From: Agrobacterium larrymoorei
GTDB lineage: Bacteria; Pseudomonadota; Alphaproteobacteria; Rhizobiales; Rhizobiaceae
Assembly: GCF_005145045.1 (NCBI RefSeq)
Contig: NZ_CP039693.1
Location: 332,699-396,698 of the forward strand
Length of the DNA stretch: 64,000 nt
Direction: 5' to 3'
In this document: positions 20,876 to 29,534 of the stretch, in pieces
How the letters are laid out: every line of letters starts with the position of its first letter
Position numbering within the stretch: position 1 is the stretch's first letter
Program-made: the position numbers and the translations under genes
The notes under the pieces: generated by a model
Told to the model about the DNA's origin: nothing
The model's input: only the letters and a program-made list of their open reading frames with translations
Database searches by the model: none

Positions 20876-23172
20876 GCGGCGTCCTGATAATATTTCGTAT
20901 ATTGGGAGTGGTAGTACTCGCTTGAGCCGAAGGATCTGTAAAGCTTGAGCTTTCGCTGATCGACCTTGTTGAGAATAACACCAAGGCATTTGTTTCGGAC
21001 TTCCACTTCGGCCCTGAGTAGCTGGCGCACGACATGTCTTGCCGTCCTGCCCCATTCGACAACCATCAGGAAGCCGTCTACGCGAGAAGCTATTGCACGG
21101 GCGTCAACAACCGGGCCGAGTGGAGGCAAATCCAGCACGATGTAATCTGCATTCGCGCTGAGTGTCGTCAGGATGCCCCGCATGGCTGGGGATGCAAGCA
21201 ATTCAGAAGAATGCGGCACACGATGCTTGATCACGGTTGGCAGAAACGCGAGGCCAGTCTTCGGATCCCGAAGTAACAGGCTACGGGGATCACGATTTTC
21301 AAGCACCGCTTCAAGCAGTCCTGCCTCTGCATGAGAGCCGATTGCTCTCGTTGCGCCCGGGTTCCTTAAGTCGCAATCGATCAATACCGTGCGGTTGCCC
21401 TGATCGGCGAGCAGTTGAGCGAAGTTGATGGAGGTCATCGACTTGCCTTCGCCAGGCAGAGACGAAACAACCCCGATGATCTTACATTCCTTCCCTACCA
21501 TTCCAAGGTCTGCAGATAGTTTTGCACTTCGCAACGTTTCTGCAAAAGAGGACAGAGGGTTTTCAACGACGTAATTCGACACCGAGTTCGTTTTGAACAG
21601 CTCTCCAACCGGTAATTTGGAACCGGGCGGAGCAGACAATCGACGGCCTGCGATGAGTGGGGTCATGCCAAGGAATTCGAGCTTCAACGTGTCGCGAACC
21701 TGATCACCGGTTCTGAAAAAGCGATCACGGATTTCCCTGAATGCCGCGAAACCACAGCCTACAGCGCCGCCCATTACGATAAAGAGTGCTAGGATAAGCG
21801 GCTTTTTCGGGTGGCTCGGCGATTTGGGTGGGGATGCACGGGTAATGACACGCGCTTCGGTGACCGGGAAGGACTGCTGTTGTACAGCCTCCTGATAACG
21901 TTGAAGGAAAGTCTGGTAGAGGTTTTTGTAGGTCTCGGCTTCGCGCTCAAGCTCTCGCAGCTGCACTTGTGTTTCGTTTGCAGATGCGCTGATACCGGTT
22001 GCCTGTGAGACGCTGTCATTCAGGCTCTTCTCACGGGCCTTCGCAACATCAAGATCGCTTTTGTAACTTTCGGCGATGCGGTTGAGTTCTTCGAACATAA
22101 GCCGCTGATACTCGGCCATTTCACTGCGCATGCGAATTGCCTGCACATGGTTGGCACCAAGCCTGGCGGAAATCTGGGCTTCCCGCTTGGACGCGTCCAG
22201 ATATTTTTGCCGCAGCTCGTTGGAAATCGTGCTTCCCAAAACATCGGTGACGATGGCATCCGTTTGGCCGGATGCGATTATCTGCTGGATGCGCTGAAGG
22301 CGTGCTTCCGCCTTGGACGTATCCGACTGCGCAACGATGAGAGCACTGTTCAATTCGGACAGCTGCTGATCCGACACGAGAACGGAGCCCGCAGATACGA
22401 GATTATTGGTCGTGCGGAATTTTTGAACCGCAAGGTCAGAATCGAGAGCTCTCTGGCGCAATTCCGCAATACGGTTCTGCAGCCAGTCGCTCGCGCGCCG
22501 CGTTGCTTCGTATTTCGAGTTCAGCTTGTCGACAAGATAGATGTCCCCGAAAGCATTGGCAATTTTGGCGGACAGCTCCGGCGATGGGGACGTGTATTTC
22601 ACGTCCAGAACATAGGTTCGTCCGACCCTGGTCACGTCCAGATTGTCTACAAGCTTGCGTTCCGCTGCAAAGTGTCTGGCGGCTGCATCATCTTTCTCGG
22701 CCTCATCGGACACGAACCATTGCGATACATTCAGAAGGGAACGTAACGTTCCGATCAGCTGTGCAATTGCGGAGCGATCATCCGCCATGAACACCGGGTC
22801 ATTGGCGAGAAAGAGCTTATCAACCACGGCACTGGCGATGGTATCCGACTTGAATATTTCAACCTGGCTGAGGATCGAAGACTCGTCTTCCATAAGGCTA
22901 CCGCCAGAAGACCCAATGCTTGACAGTTGATCTGCTAGTTGTCCGTTGCCTCTGTCGATAAGCACGCTGACATCCGCGGTGAACAGTGGCACCGCGGTAA
23001 GAATGTTGATGATCCCGAGAACGACAGCAACGGCCACACTTGCCGCAACGATCTTCCATTGGCGTCTTGCAATCGCAATCACGCTTTCGATGTCAAGAAA
23101 ACTTTCCTGCTGGCTCGCGTCAGCATTGTCTTCGCGCGAAAATGCGTGAATTTCCTTATTATAGAGCTGCAA
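20872..23172 (-). CDS. Polysaccharide co-polymerase and BY-kinase (Wzc/ExoP/GumC type)
   Basis: A 766-residue inner-membrane protein controlling chain length and coupling polymerisation to export. An N-terminal Wzz domain has its first membrane helix at about 40-60, then a long periplasmic coiled coil (about 200-440) and a second helix (about 470-490, LILALFIVMGGAVGCGFAA). The cytosolic tyrosine kinase has Walker A LPGEGKS (about 565-575), Walker A' VLIDCDLRNPG and Walker B YIVLDLPPLG (about 680). The C-terminus is tyrosine-rich (EYYHS, QYTKYY), the usual autophosphorylation cluster. It starts at a TTG after GAGG. ExoP of Sinorhizobium has the same layout and length. Confidence 0.93.
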   Translation of the reverse strand: MQLYNKEIHAFSREDNADASQQESFLDIESVIAIARRQWKIVAASVAVAVVLGIINILTAVPLFTADVSVLIDRGNGQLADQLSSIGSSGGSLMEDESSILSQVEIFKSDTIASAVVDKLFLANDPVFMADDRSAIAQLIGTLRSLLNVSQWFVSDEAEKDDAAARHFAAERKLVDNLDVTRVGRTYVLDVKYTSPSPELSAKIANAFGDIYLVDKLNSKYEATRRASDWLQNRIAELRQRALDSDLAVQKFRTTNNLVSAGSVLVSDQQLSELNSALIVAQSDTSKAEARLQRIQQIIASGQTDAIVTDVLGSTISNELRQKYLDASKREAQISARLGANHVQAIRMRSEMAEYQRLMFEELNRIAESYKSDLDVAKAREKSLNDSVSQATGISASANETQVQLRELEREAETYKNLYQTFLQRYQEAVQQQSFPVTEARVITRASPPKSPSHPKKPLILALFIVMGGAVGCGFAAFREIRDRFFRTGDQVRDTLKLEFLGMTPLIAGRRLSAPPGSKLPVGELFKTNSVSNYVVENPLSSFAETLRSAKLSADLGMVGKECKIIGVVSSLPGEGKSMTSINFAQLLADQGNRTVLIDCDLRNPGATRAIGSHAEAGLLEAVLENRDPRSLLLRDPKTGLAFLPTVIKHRVPHSSELLASPAMRGILTTLSANADYIVLDLPPLGPVVDARAIASRVDGFLMVVEWGRTARHVVRQLLRAEVEVRNKCLGVILNKVDQRKLKLYRSFGSSEYYHSQYTKYYQDAA

Positions 23173-23213
23173 GAGCGCCTCATTTCCGTTGCGTCTTTAC
23201 CCCGCCAGGGGGC

Positions 23214-23879
23214 TTACTGGGTCGTTACACTCACGGCGATGATCGTTGAAGATCCGGCGCTGGCCGTCGAAAAATAAGGGCTGCTTGCACCGGCGCTGAA
23301 TGCAGAATTGCCAGAATCCGTTCCACCTGCACCAGCTGTGGTGCCGGTGGCATTGACACCACCACCCGCAGTGCCATTGCTGCCGATGGCCGAAGCGCCG
23401 GTGGCACCTGCTCCTCCCGCGCCAGCGGCACCCAGGGCGGCCGTTTCAGTTTCTGGAGTTGCACCCGCAAACGCCGTCTGCAATGCGGCGTTATCTGTTT
23501 CGGCAACTTCCTGCTGAATGCGCGCTGCATAATCAGGCTTTACCGGAACGCAGGCTGCGGCCGCACGTGCCAGACCAGCGCCCAGAGCAGCGACCTGCGC
23601 GGGATTAGCCTGGCTCGCGAGCGCAATAATGGGCGTCAAAGCTGCAGGATCGGTGCCAGCAAGTGCCCGAACACGGTTCGACATCAATATTCCGCCTGTC
23701 TGAAACTCGCTCAACAGGCCCGCTGGCGAGGACAGGAATGCCTGAATCGTGCTGTCCGGGAGACTTGCAGGAGCGACGAGACAGCTCGCGCCTCCAGAGG
23801 CCTGCGCCGACGCATCGTGTGCCAGCATCAACGAGAAGAGGACGCCGCACACCAAACCGTATTTCAAACCCTTCGCCAC
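23214..23879 (-). CDS. Secreted Gly/Ala/Ser/Thr-rich protein of the export operon
   Basis: About 221 residues beginning with a clear signal peptide cleaved near ASAQA. A helical, alanine-rich middle (about 25-135) contains two cysteines (SCLVAP and AACVPVK). A low-complexity tail of Gly, Ala, Thr and Ser (GAGGAGATGAS, NGTAGGGVNATGTTAGAGG) ends with the hydrophobic strand STIIAVSVTTQ. I use the GTG at 23879, which follows GGGGAG by seven bases. It lies between the outer-membrane exporter and Wzc genes, so a periplasmic or surface role in export or assembly is likely. No family is recognised. Confidence 0.7.
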   Translation of the reverse strand: MAKGLKYGLVCGVLFSLMLAHDASAQASGGASCLVAPASLPDSTIQAFLSSPAGLLSEFQTGGILMSNRVRALAGTDPAALTPIIALASQANPAQVAALGAGLARAAAACVPVKPDYAARIQQEVAETDNAALQTAFAGATPETETAALGAAGAGGAGATGASAIGSNGTAGGGVNATGTTAGAGGTDSGNSAFSAGASSPYFSTASAGSSTIIAVSVTTQ

Positions 23880-24001
23880 GACGGCACTCCCCAAGAAAAT
23901 TTATACTTTATTCACTTTGTCTGATGGCACAAAAATATTATGCCAGCAAGAAGAAACCGAATATTAGAGTAAACGACTACAGTCGATACAAGCACTAATT
24001 G

Positions 24002-25222
24002 TTATCTCGTAAGTGTTCGTACGGAATCTCTAACAGAAACTGCATCGGACGGAACGCCTGCGGCAGTAGACGAGACGGAGTTGACAATGTTGAGGAACTT
24101 CAGAAGTTCAACAGAGTCTGCATTCGTAATGTAGATGATGTCCTTGTCCTGCATCGGGAATTTCTGAATTGCAAACAGGGCGGACGGATCCCGCATATTC
24201 GCACGGAATACGACCGGCACTGTCTCAGACGTGAAGCGCGATACGTTTACGCCGATCTTTGCAAGCGAGTCCTTCGGGACGACGCGGTAGAGGAAAACCT
24301 GTGCCGGATCCGCTCGGGCATCGAGGACGCCGCCAGCTTTCGCAAGAGCTTCTCCGAAACTCAACTTGGATTCTTCAAAGTCAAATCTGCCATTCAGCCC
24401 AGACGCGCCAAAAGCAGAATATGTGCGGCGCTCTCGATCGACGAGGATCGTATCGCCCGGTGCGACATAGATATTCTCGGCAGGCGTTGCGACCAGATAA
24501 TCATATTGTACGGTTGCGGAGCGTCCACCACGCTGAAGCGTGATCCGTGTTTCGATGCCCGGCGCGCTCAACCCGCCTGCTTCGGAAATTACGTCGAGAA
24601 CCCGTTCGCCAGCTTCCGTCAACTCGATCTTTGCCGGTGAACGCACGTCTCCCAAAACGGCGGCCTGCGCAGAGCGGCTACTGATTTTGGTGATAAGCAC
24701 CTGAGGCTCGATGGCGCGGTTTACGAGGCGGTCTTCGATTTCCTTCTGAACCGCTTCCACCGCCCTGCCGACAGCGCGCACGCGCCCGGCATATGGCACG
24801 CTCACTGTTCCGTTTCGGTCGATGGTCTGCTGCGGCAGAGACACGAAGTTCCCGGGTCGGCTGCCCGCATCGGAAGGAATGAACAGACCGCCGGATTGCG
24901 ATTCGAACACCGAAACCTGAACGACGTCACCCACGCCGAGCGGTAATGCGGGTGCACCGCCCCGCCCGCCGCCGAAGCCTTTAGACAGTGAAGTAGGCGC
25001 CGTATCTGAAACGAAGCTCAGCACGCTTTTATTGATATCCACCAGCGCATAATCGATTCCGACCGCGGCAGGCTTGTCTGCTGAAGTAACTTTTACGGCT
25101 GCCCCTGCCTCCACACTACGTGCGGCGGGTCCTGCGCTAGGGAGCGAAGTGCAGCTGGAAAGCGAAGTGGCTGCAATAAGCAGAAAAATGTGAGTCTTAC
25201 TCCGCTTCAATTTCGTCCCCAT
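24002..25222 (-). CDS. Outer-membrane polysaccharide export lipoprotein (Wza/ExoF type)
   Basis: A 406-residue OPX-family exporter. The signal peptide ends in a lipobox with the lipidated cysteine at C24 (SLSSC). A polysaccharide-export domain (about 95-190) contains LGVGDVVQVSVFES and VSVPYAGRVRAVGR, followed by two SLBB-type modules (VLGDVRSPAKIELTEAGERV and YVAPGDTILVDRERRTYSAFGA). It would form the outer-membrane channel above the Wzc protein encoded downstream. Sinorhizobium ExoF plays this role, although the strong lipobox makes this copy closer to Wza. The ATG start is unambiguous. Confidence 0.92.
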   Translation of the reverse strand: MGTKLKRSKTHIFLLIAATSLSSCTSLPSAGPAARSVEAGAAVKVTSADKPAAVGIDYALVDINKSVLSFVSDTAPTSLSKGFGGGRGGAPALPLGVGDVVQVSVFESQSGGLFIPSDAGSRPGNFVSLPQQTIDRNGTVSVPYAGRVRAVGRAVEAVQKEIEDRLVNRAIEPQVLITKISSRSAQAAVLGDVRSPAKIELTEAGERVLDVISEAGGLSAPGIETRITLQRGGRSATVQYDYLVATPAENIYVAPGDTILVDRERRTYSAFGASGLNGRFDFEESKLSFGEALAKAGGVLDARADPAQVFLYRVVPKDSLAKIGVNVSRFTSETVPVVFRANMRDPSALFAIQKFPMQDKDIIYITNADSVELLKFLNIVNSVSSTAAGVPSDAVSVRDSVRTLTR

Positions 25223-25352
25223 GAAGCCAATATGTTACTCGGCAATAACATCAATTGAAGAATGAAATCCAGCGCCGTTTAGGATCAAGTTATGCTTGTG
25301 TTCAGCTTTGGAATGGATTGTTGCTGTTTAAACACATAGTGCTAACTCACGG

Positions 25353-26885
25353 TTAACTAGCCTTAATCTTAGAAGATGCAAATAAATCAGCTTTAAATGC
25401 TAGGCGGCTATCAATCGGGCTTGCTGTCTCTATTTTTGTTAAGCTGGAGCGAACGCGATATGTAGTTTTTCTCTGCGCATTACCGTTACCCGGAGGGCGA
25501 AGCGACAATGTTACGAGCGGCGCGAGCATCGCTGCGAAGAAAATAGCCAGGCCGGATATTTGCAGGGAGAAGTCTATCGCCGAGTGAACCGCGACCAGGA
25601 GAAGAGCCGAGAGACCCAACTCTCCCGCAAATCGTGCGCTGCGACGGCGTCTGATCCCGATCAGGAAAACGATGGTCAGCCAGATAGCAAAAACGAGAAC
25701 TGGCACGACGAAGACAATTCCGAGTGTAAATAGTCCCTCAAGGTAGACATTATGAGCCCTGTCCCAAGCGCCGATGATGCCGCAGCTAGGGTCGCGATAT
25801 GCTGGGAAAACGCTGGAGAAGCTGGATAGGCCTGCCCCGAACGGAAAATGATCGCGAACCGCCGATAAAATACCCGGCATCACGCAAAAGCGACCATCTT
25901 CAAAAGTGTCTTGCATCTGGGAGCGCAAAAGCACGCGCTGCCCAAGCATGAAGAAGATAACGAGGACCACCAGAAAGCCGCAGCTTGCCGCAAGCATTTT
26001 CGTTCTGCGCCCAAGCGCCGATACATCGGCCTGCTGTTTTCGGGATATGCGCGACTTACGAACCATTTTCAGGACAAGCAGGAAACAGACCGCGACGAAT
26101 GTGGCGCCGATTCCTCCCCGCGATTTCGTCAGCATCAGTGCGGTCAATGATGAAAAAAGAAGAGCGCAATGCCATGAGGCGTGCCAGACTTTCTTCTGAG
26201 TGCCGGACGAGAGCATACTGCCAGCGCCGATGGCGCCTAGCACACGCCAGATATCGATCTTTCGGATCGAGGTCTCAACAACTGTAGCGTTGAGAAGCAA
26301 GGCAAGTCCAAAAAAAGTGGCCGCGGTGTTTCTGTTTACGAAGAGACCGGTCAGGCTGGTCAAATATGCTATCTTCTCGCCAAAAAGCAGCCGATCGGGT
26401 GCGGCGTAGAAATGTGCAATCGAGAAGATCGAGATCAGGCCAGCAGAGACTGAAAACACCTTCACGGCTCTGGTCGCCCGGTCATCATTCGCAAACAACA
26501 AAAGACCAACCATGAATACGCCAAACGGAACGACAATACGAAGTGCCGCAGGTAGGTCGTCTGCTGGAGATAGAGAAATGGCCGATTGCGTGTCAGGAAG
26601 AAGCTGTTGAACCTCTCTCCAGGCGGGTTGCGCCGTACCCAGGTCCAGGCCAGGCGTCGATTGAATGGCGACCCATGCGACAAGCATCACCAATAAGATC
26701 GAGCTCATCCACAGTGTCGAGGCGGTATGCTCTGGCAGACCTTGTGTGATGAGGAGTATCAGCAGAAGTAGAAAAATCGGCAAAGCAAGAAGAGAGACGG
26801 TTAGAAGCTCGACTGAGCCGTAATTCAGCAGCGCAATTAAAATTGTAACACAATAAATTATAGAAGCAATAAAGAGTGACGGCAT
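25353..26885 (-). CDS. O-antigen ligase/polymerase family membrane protein (Wzy_C type)
   Basis: A 510-residue protein with about ten or more membrane helices and a large periplasmic loop typical of the Wzy_C/WaaL family. The loop contains FPFGAGLSSFSSVFPAYRD and GAWDRAHNVYLEGLFTLG, including the conserved histidine region used in lipid-linked sugar transfer. It is the first gene of the leftward export operon. A second protein of the superfamily lies at 34794-36089, so one may polymerise the repeat unit and the other may ligate or attach chains. Sequence alone does not settle which. Confidence 0.85.
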   Translation of the reverse strand: MPSLFIASIIYCVTILIALLNYGSVELLTVSLLALPIFLLLLILLITQGLPEHTASTLWMSSILLVMLVAWVAIQSTPGLDLGTAQPAWREVQQLLPDTQSAISLSPADDLPAALRIVVPFGVFMVGLLLFANDDRATRAVKVFSVSAGLISIFSIAHFYAAPDRLLFGEKIAYLTSLTGLFVNRNTAATFFGLALLLNATVVETSIRKIDIWRVLGAIGAGSMLSSGTQKKVWHASWHCALLFSSLTALMLTKSRGGIGATFVAVCFLLVLKMVRKSRISRKQQADVSALGRRTKMLAASCGFLVVLVIFFMLGQRVLLRSQMQDTFEDGRFCVMPGILSAVRDHFPFGAGLSSFSSVFPAYRDPSCGIIGAWDRAHNVYLEGLFTLGIVFVVPVLVFAIWLTIVFLIGIRRRRSARFAGELGLSALLLVAVHSAIDFSLQISGLAIFFAAMLAPLVTLSLRPPGNGNAQRKTTYRVRSSLTKIETASPIDSRLAFKADLFASSKIKAS

Positions 26886-27205
26886 TCTTCAACCTGTATT
26901 GCTTCTTCGGTGGCGTTTTACCGTGTTGATAACCAAACAACAAAAATTTAAGTCATGAGGCCAACGGAAGTTGGGCGCGGCCTATTCATCATTGGGTATT
27001 TCGGCCACGCTACAGCGGAGTAGAAGCTCGATAAACCAGCCTGATGAATTATCCCCAGAGGATATGCTTTCAGATCGGACTATTATTGGCTTTCAAAAAA
27101 TCGATTTCGATGAAAAGACTTGGAGCCGGAGCATCGTAGAATGTCGTGGCAGCGGCGCGCATGCGGCTCAGGTTTGCCAGCAATATGACGAATTTGACCT
27201 CGGCA
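26886..27205. promoter_or_regulatory. Upstream gap of the export operon
   Basis: A 320-base AT-leaning gap that should hold the leftward promoter for the Wzy-Wza-Wzc operon. Rightward open frames across it have no ribosome binding site and an improbable composition. No operator recognised. Confidence 0.35.
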
Positions 27206-27415
27206 CTATGCAGCGATGCGTTTATACTGCTTGCGAATGCGGTCAATATAATGCTGGCCAGGAGATTTGGCAGCGCACATCGCTTCTACTTCACTTTCAG
27301 GTACGCCGACGAACAGGCGCTCCTCGCCGTTTTTGAAGCAAATATGCAGTTGTCCGTCGTCCTGACTGAAGTAAACATTTTGAATGATACGCGATTTAAT
27401 CGAGAGGCTCTTCAT
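27206..27415 (-). CDS. KTSC-domain small protein
   Basis: A 69-residue protein matching the KTSC pattern: an N-terminal beta-meander (IIQNVYFSQDDGQLHICFKNGEE), then GVPESEVEAM and the closing SPGQHYIDRIRKQYKRI, where family members have SpGryfn..ir..Y. The ATG follows AAGGGAGA. These small cytosolic proteins occur alone or fused to enzymes and have no settled function. It is divergent from the small secreted protein at 27622. Confidence 0.75.
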   Translation of the reverse strand: MKSLSIKSRIIQNVYFSQDDGQLHICFKNGEERLFVGVPESEVEAMCAAKSPGQHYIDRIRKQYKRIAA

Positions 27416-27621
27416 TTCTTTTCTCCCTTGTATTATTTTGTTTTAGCCGTGAACCTGAAACGTCTTGTGAAAAGATGTGGTGAGCCAAACCTTAAAGTTT
27501 TGCGGATGTTTTTAGCTTTTCATCGAGCAGACGGCCCGAAGATTATGTGGTCTCGGTGGAAGGCGACGTTGACCCGAGTAGCAGGCCCTATATCCGGTCG
27601 GATCATGTCGAGGGACTTCAC

Positions 27622-27915
27622 GTGAAGAAAACAGTTCTCGTTATTGTCTTGATAGCTTTTCCGAGCGTGGTCGACGCACAGCAATATCGTAATCTGGAAG
27701 TTCAGCCAGATGGTACCGGAGGATATTCGGGCACCTATGGTGGGCAAAATTTCCAGACTTATCAGAACGATGGGACCGCAGTGCCGCCACCACGCGGTTC
27801 GAGCAGGCGCCCTTCGGCGGTTTCCCCAAAGGTCGTGATTCCCAATTCTGGGGTGACGGGTGATACGCTAAAACGTTGCTACATGACGGGAAATGGCAAC
27901 GCTATTTGCCAGTGA
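27622..27915 (+). CDS. Small secreted protein, unknown function
   Basis: A 97-residue protein with a signal peptide (KKTVLVIVLIAFPSVVDA) followed by a Tyr/Gly-rich segment (GTGGYSGTYGGQNFQTYQN), a Pro/Arg patch and two cysteines near the end (RCYMTGNGNAICQ). The GTG at 27622 follows GAGGG by seven bases; a longer frame to 27547 would bury the signal peptide. The cysteine pair suggests one disulfide in the periplasm or outside. No family recognised. Confidence 0.6.
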   Translation: MKKTVLVIVLIAFPSVVDAQQYRNLEVQPDGTGGYSGTYGGQNFQTYQNDGTAVPPPRGSSRRPSAVSPKVVIPNSGVTGDTLKRCYMTGNGNAICQ

Positions 27916-28839
27916 TTCAGGCTTACGATTTCAGTCGCTTCTCGCGGTAACCTTACTTCATAAGTATAGTTATCGAAATATACGTGCTTTTCACAATCTT
28001 ACTGTAAAGATGTTGCAACGCGAAGAGGGCTGGTCCTCTTCCAGGGTCTCTTAAAATCGGCATTTTAACCCTGTCGCCGTAACCGAAGCTCGGCGAGCGT
28101 GATTGATCAAGCGGTAGTGGGACCAAAGTTTTGGGTTCACGCTTGTTCATTGTGAGGAGTGTAAAGCGAGTTCCACAGCAATACTCGCAGCTACTTACGG
28201 CTCACTCGTTATAATTGCGCAACTCCATCACGAATATTTTGAGCACGCGAACGCGCGTCGTGGGCAAGCTTTGGGATGCCTCTTGGAGAGCAAGTGTCAT
28301 CAGAGTCTGCAGTTTTCTTTTACATTGCAGGCAGGACGCGCAACGCAGAGGCGCATATTTGTCATAGCTCTCTTATGGCGTCAGTAATTTCTTCGCTCAA
28401 ATATTAGAATAAGATAATTTACTTGCTCGCAGTTGAATATTTCTACCCAATCCTTCGATTTCCAAATTTTTTCGGCGAAAATAGGTTTTTATCGAGTGTA
28501 TCGGCCCGAATCGACCAGAAAATTATCGAAGATTCTGCAAAAACTGGGGTTTTTCTTGATTGTGACAGAAATATTTTCGTCGCCTGTACCGTTATTCAGT
28601 CTAGCGGAAATGCGTGTCTTTTATGCATCTCGCGTCGGCGATTAACTACATTGTTCACTAAGTATTGACTCAGTAATGCGATATTGGTTTATAAACTATT
28701 AACGAAGCGCCTATCGGCTGTAGGGCGTGGCTCAAGTTCACGTTCAAGTCGTTAGCCTGGTATTCTTTTATTTGTGTAACTGATTGATCCGCCGGCTCCT
28801 AACCGCGGCTCATAATCACGAAACGATGGAGCTTTCTTT
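27916..28839. other. AT-rich 924-base gap upstream of exoY
   Basis: No frame here has both a ribosome binding site and coding character. From about 28380 to 28700 the DNA is clearly richer in A/T than the flanking genes. The exoY promoter should lie in the last 150 bases. A leftward 65-codon frame at 27953-28150 has no ribosome binding site and was not accepted. Confidence 0.4.
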
Positions 28840-29475
28840 ATGAAGTATGCAACAGCTCTTCCAACTGGCGGACTGGCAAAGCGAAGCTTGGACGTAACAG
28901 TTGCAATCTGTGCACTCGTCCTTTTCGGTCCGATATTCTTGATGATCATGGCGCTGGTCAAGTTCAGCGACAACGGACCGGCTTTCTTTGGACACGAGCG
29001 CGTTGGTCACAATGGGCAGAAGTTCAAATGCTTGAAGTTCCGGACAATGGCAGTGAACGGCGACGAGCTGCTTCGCAGCCATCTGCGTGACAACCCTGAG
29101 GCTGCTGCCGAATGGAAGGCGACCCGCAAGCTGAAAGACGATCCGCGCGTTACCGCCGTCGGCAGGGTTCTGCGTAAGTTGAGCCTCGATGAGCTGCCTC
29201 AGCTTATCAACATTATTCGCGGCGAAATGAGTGTCGTCGGTCCGCGCCCCGTCGTTGATGAAGAATTGCGGGCTTATGACAGTTCCGCTGTCTACTATCT
29301 TCGCACACGACCGGGCCTGACGGGCCTGTGGCAGATTAGCGGCCGCAATGACGTATCTTATGAGAGCCGGATCGCTTTCGATACGCAATATGTCCAGACC
29401 TGGTCCTTGATCCAGGACCTGGCCATCATCCTGAAGACAATTCCAGCAGTCTGCATGGCACGCGGTAGCTATTAG
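28840..29475 (+). CDS. exoY: Priming galactosyl-phosphate transferase ExoY
   Basis: A 211-residue bacterial sugar transferase that starts the repeat by placing galactose-1-phosphate on undecaprenyl phosphate at the inner membrane. One membrane helix (about 20-45) precedes the family signatures KCLKFRTMAVNGDELL, DDPRVTAVGRVLRKLSLDEL, PQLINIIRGEMSVVGPRPVV and RPGLTGLWQISGRNDVSY. The end (FKTIPAVC-like, then RGSY) matches Sinorhizobium ExoY as I recall it almost residue for residue. The ATG follows GGAG. The acyltransferase gene follows 59 bases later. Confidence 0.92.
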   Translation: MKYATALPTGGLAKRSLDVTVAICALVLFGPIFLMIMALVKFSDNGPAFFGHERVGHNGQKFKCLKFRTMAVNGDELLRSHLRDNPEAAAEWKATRKLKDDPRVTAVGRVLRKLSLDELPQLINIIRGEMSVVGPRPVVDEELRAYDSSAVYYLRTRPGLTGLWQISGRNDVSYESRIAFDTQYVQTWSLIQDLAIILKTIPAVCMARGSY

Positions 29476-29534
29476 TACCGCCAACCCCTCTATACACGAA
29501 AGCCCATCCGGGCACGATAAAAGGCTATCGCACC

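Noticed and set aside
27953..28150. Leftward frame of 65 codons
   Set aside because: No ribosome binding site ahead of the ATG, no recognisable protein and surrounding DNA AT-rich.
28423..28668. Rightward frames in the AT-rich gap before exoY
   Set aside because: Phe/Ile/Ser-heavy translations typical of AT-rich noncoding DNA, no ribosome binding site.
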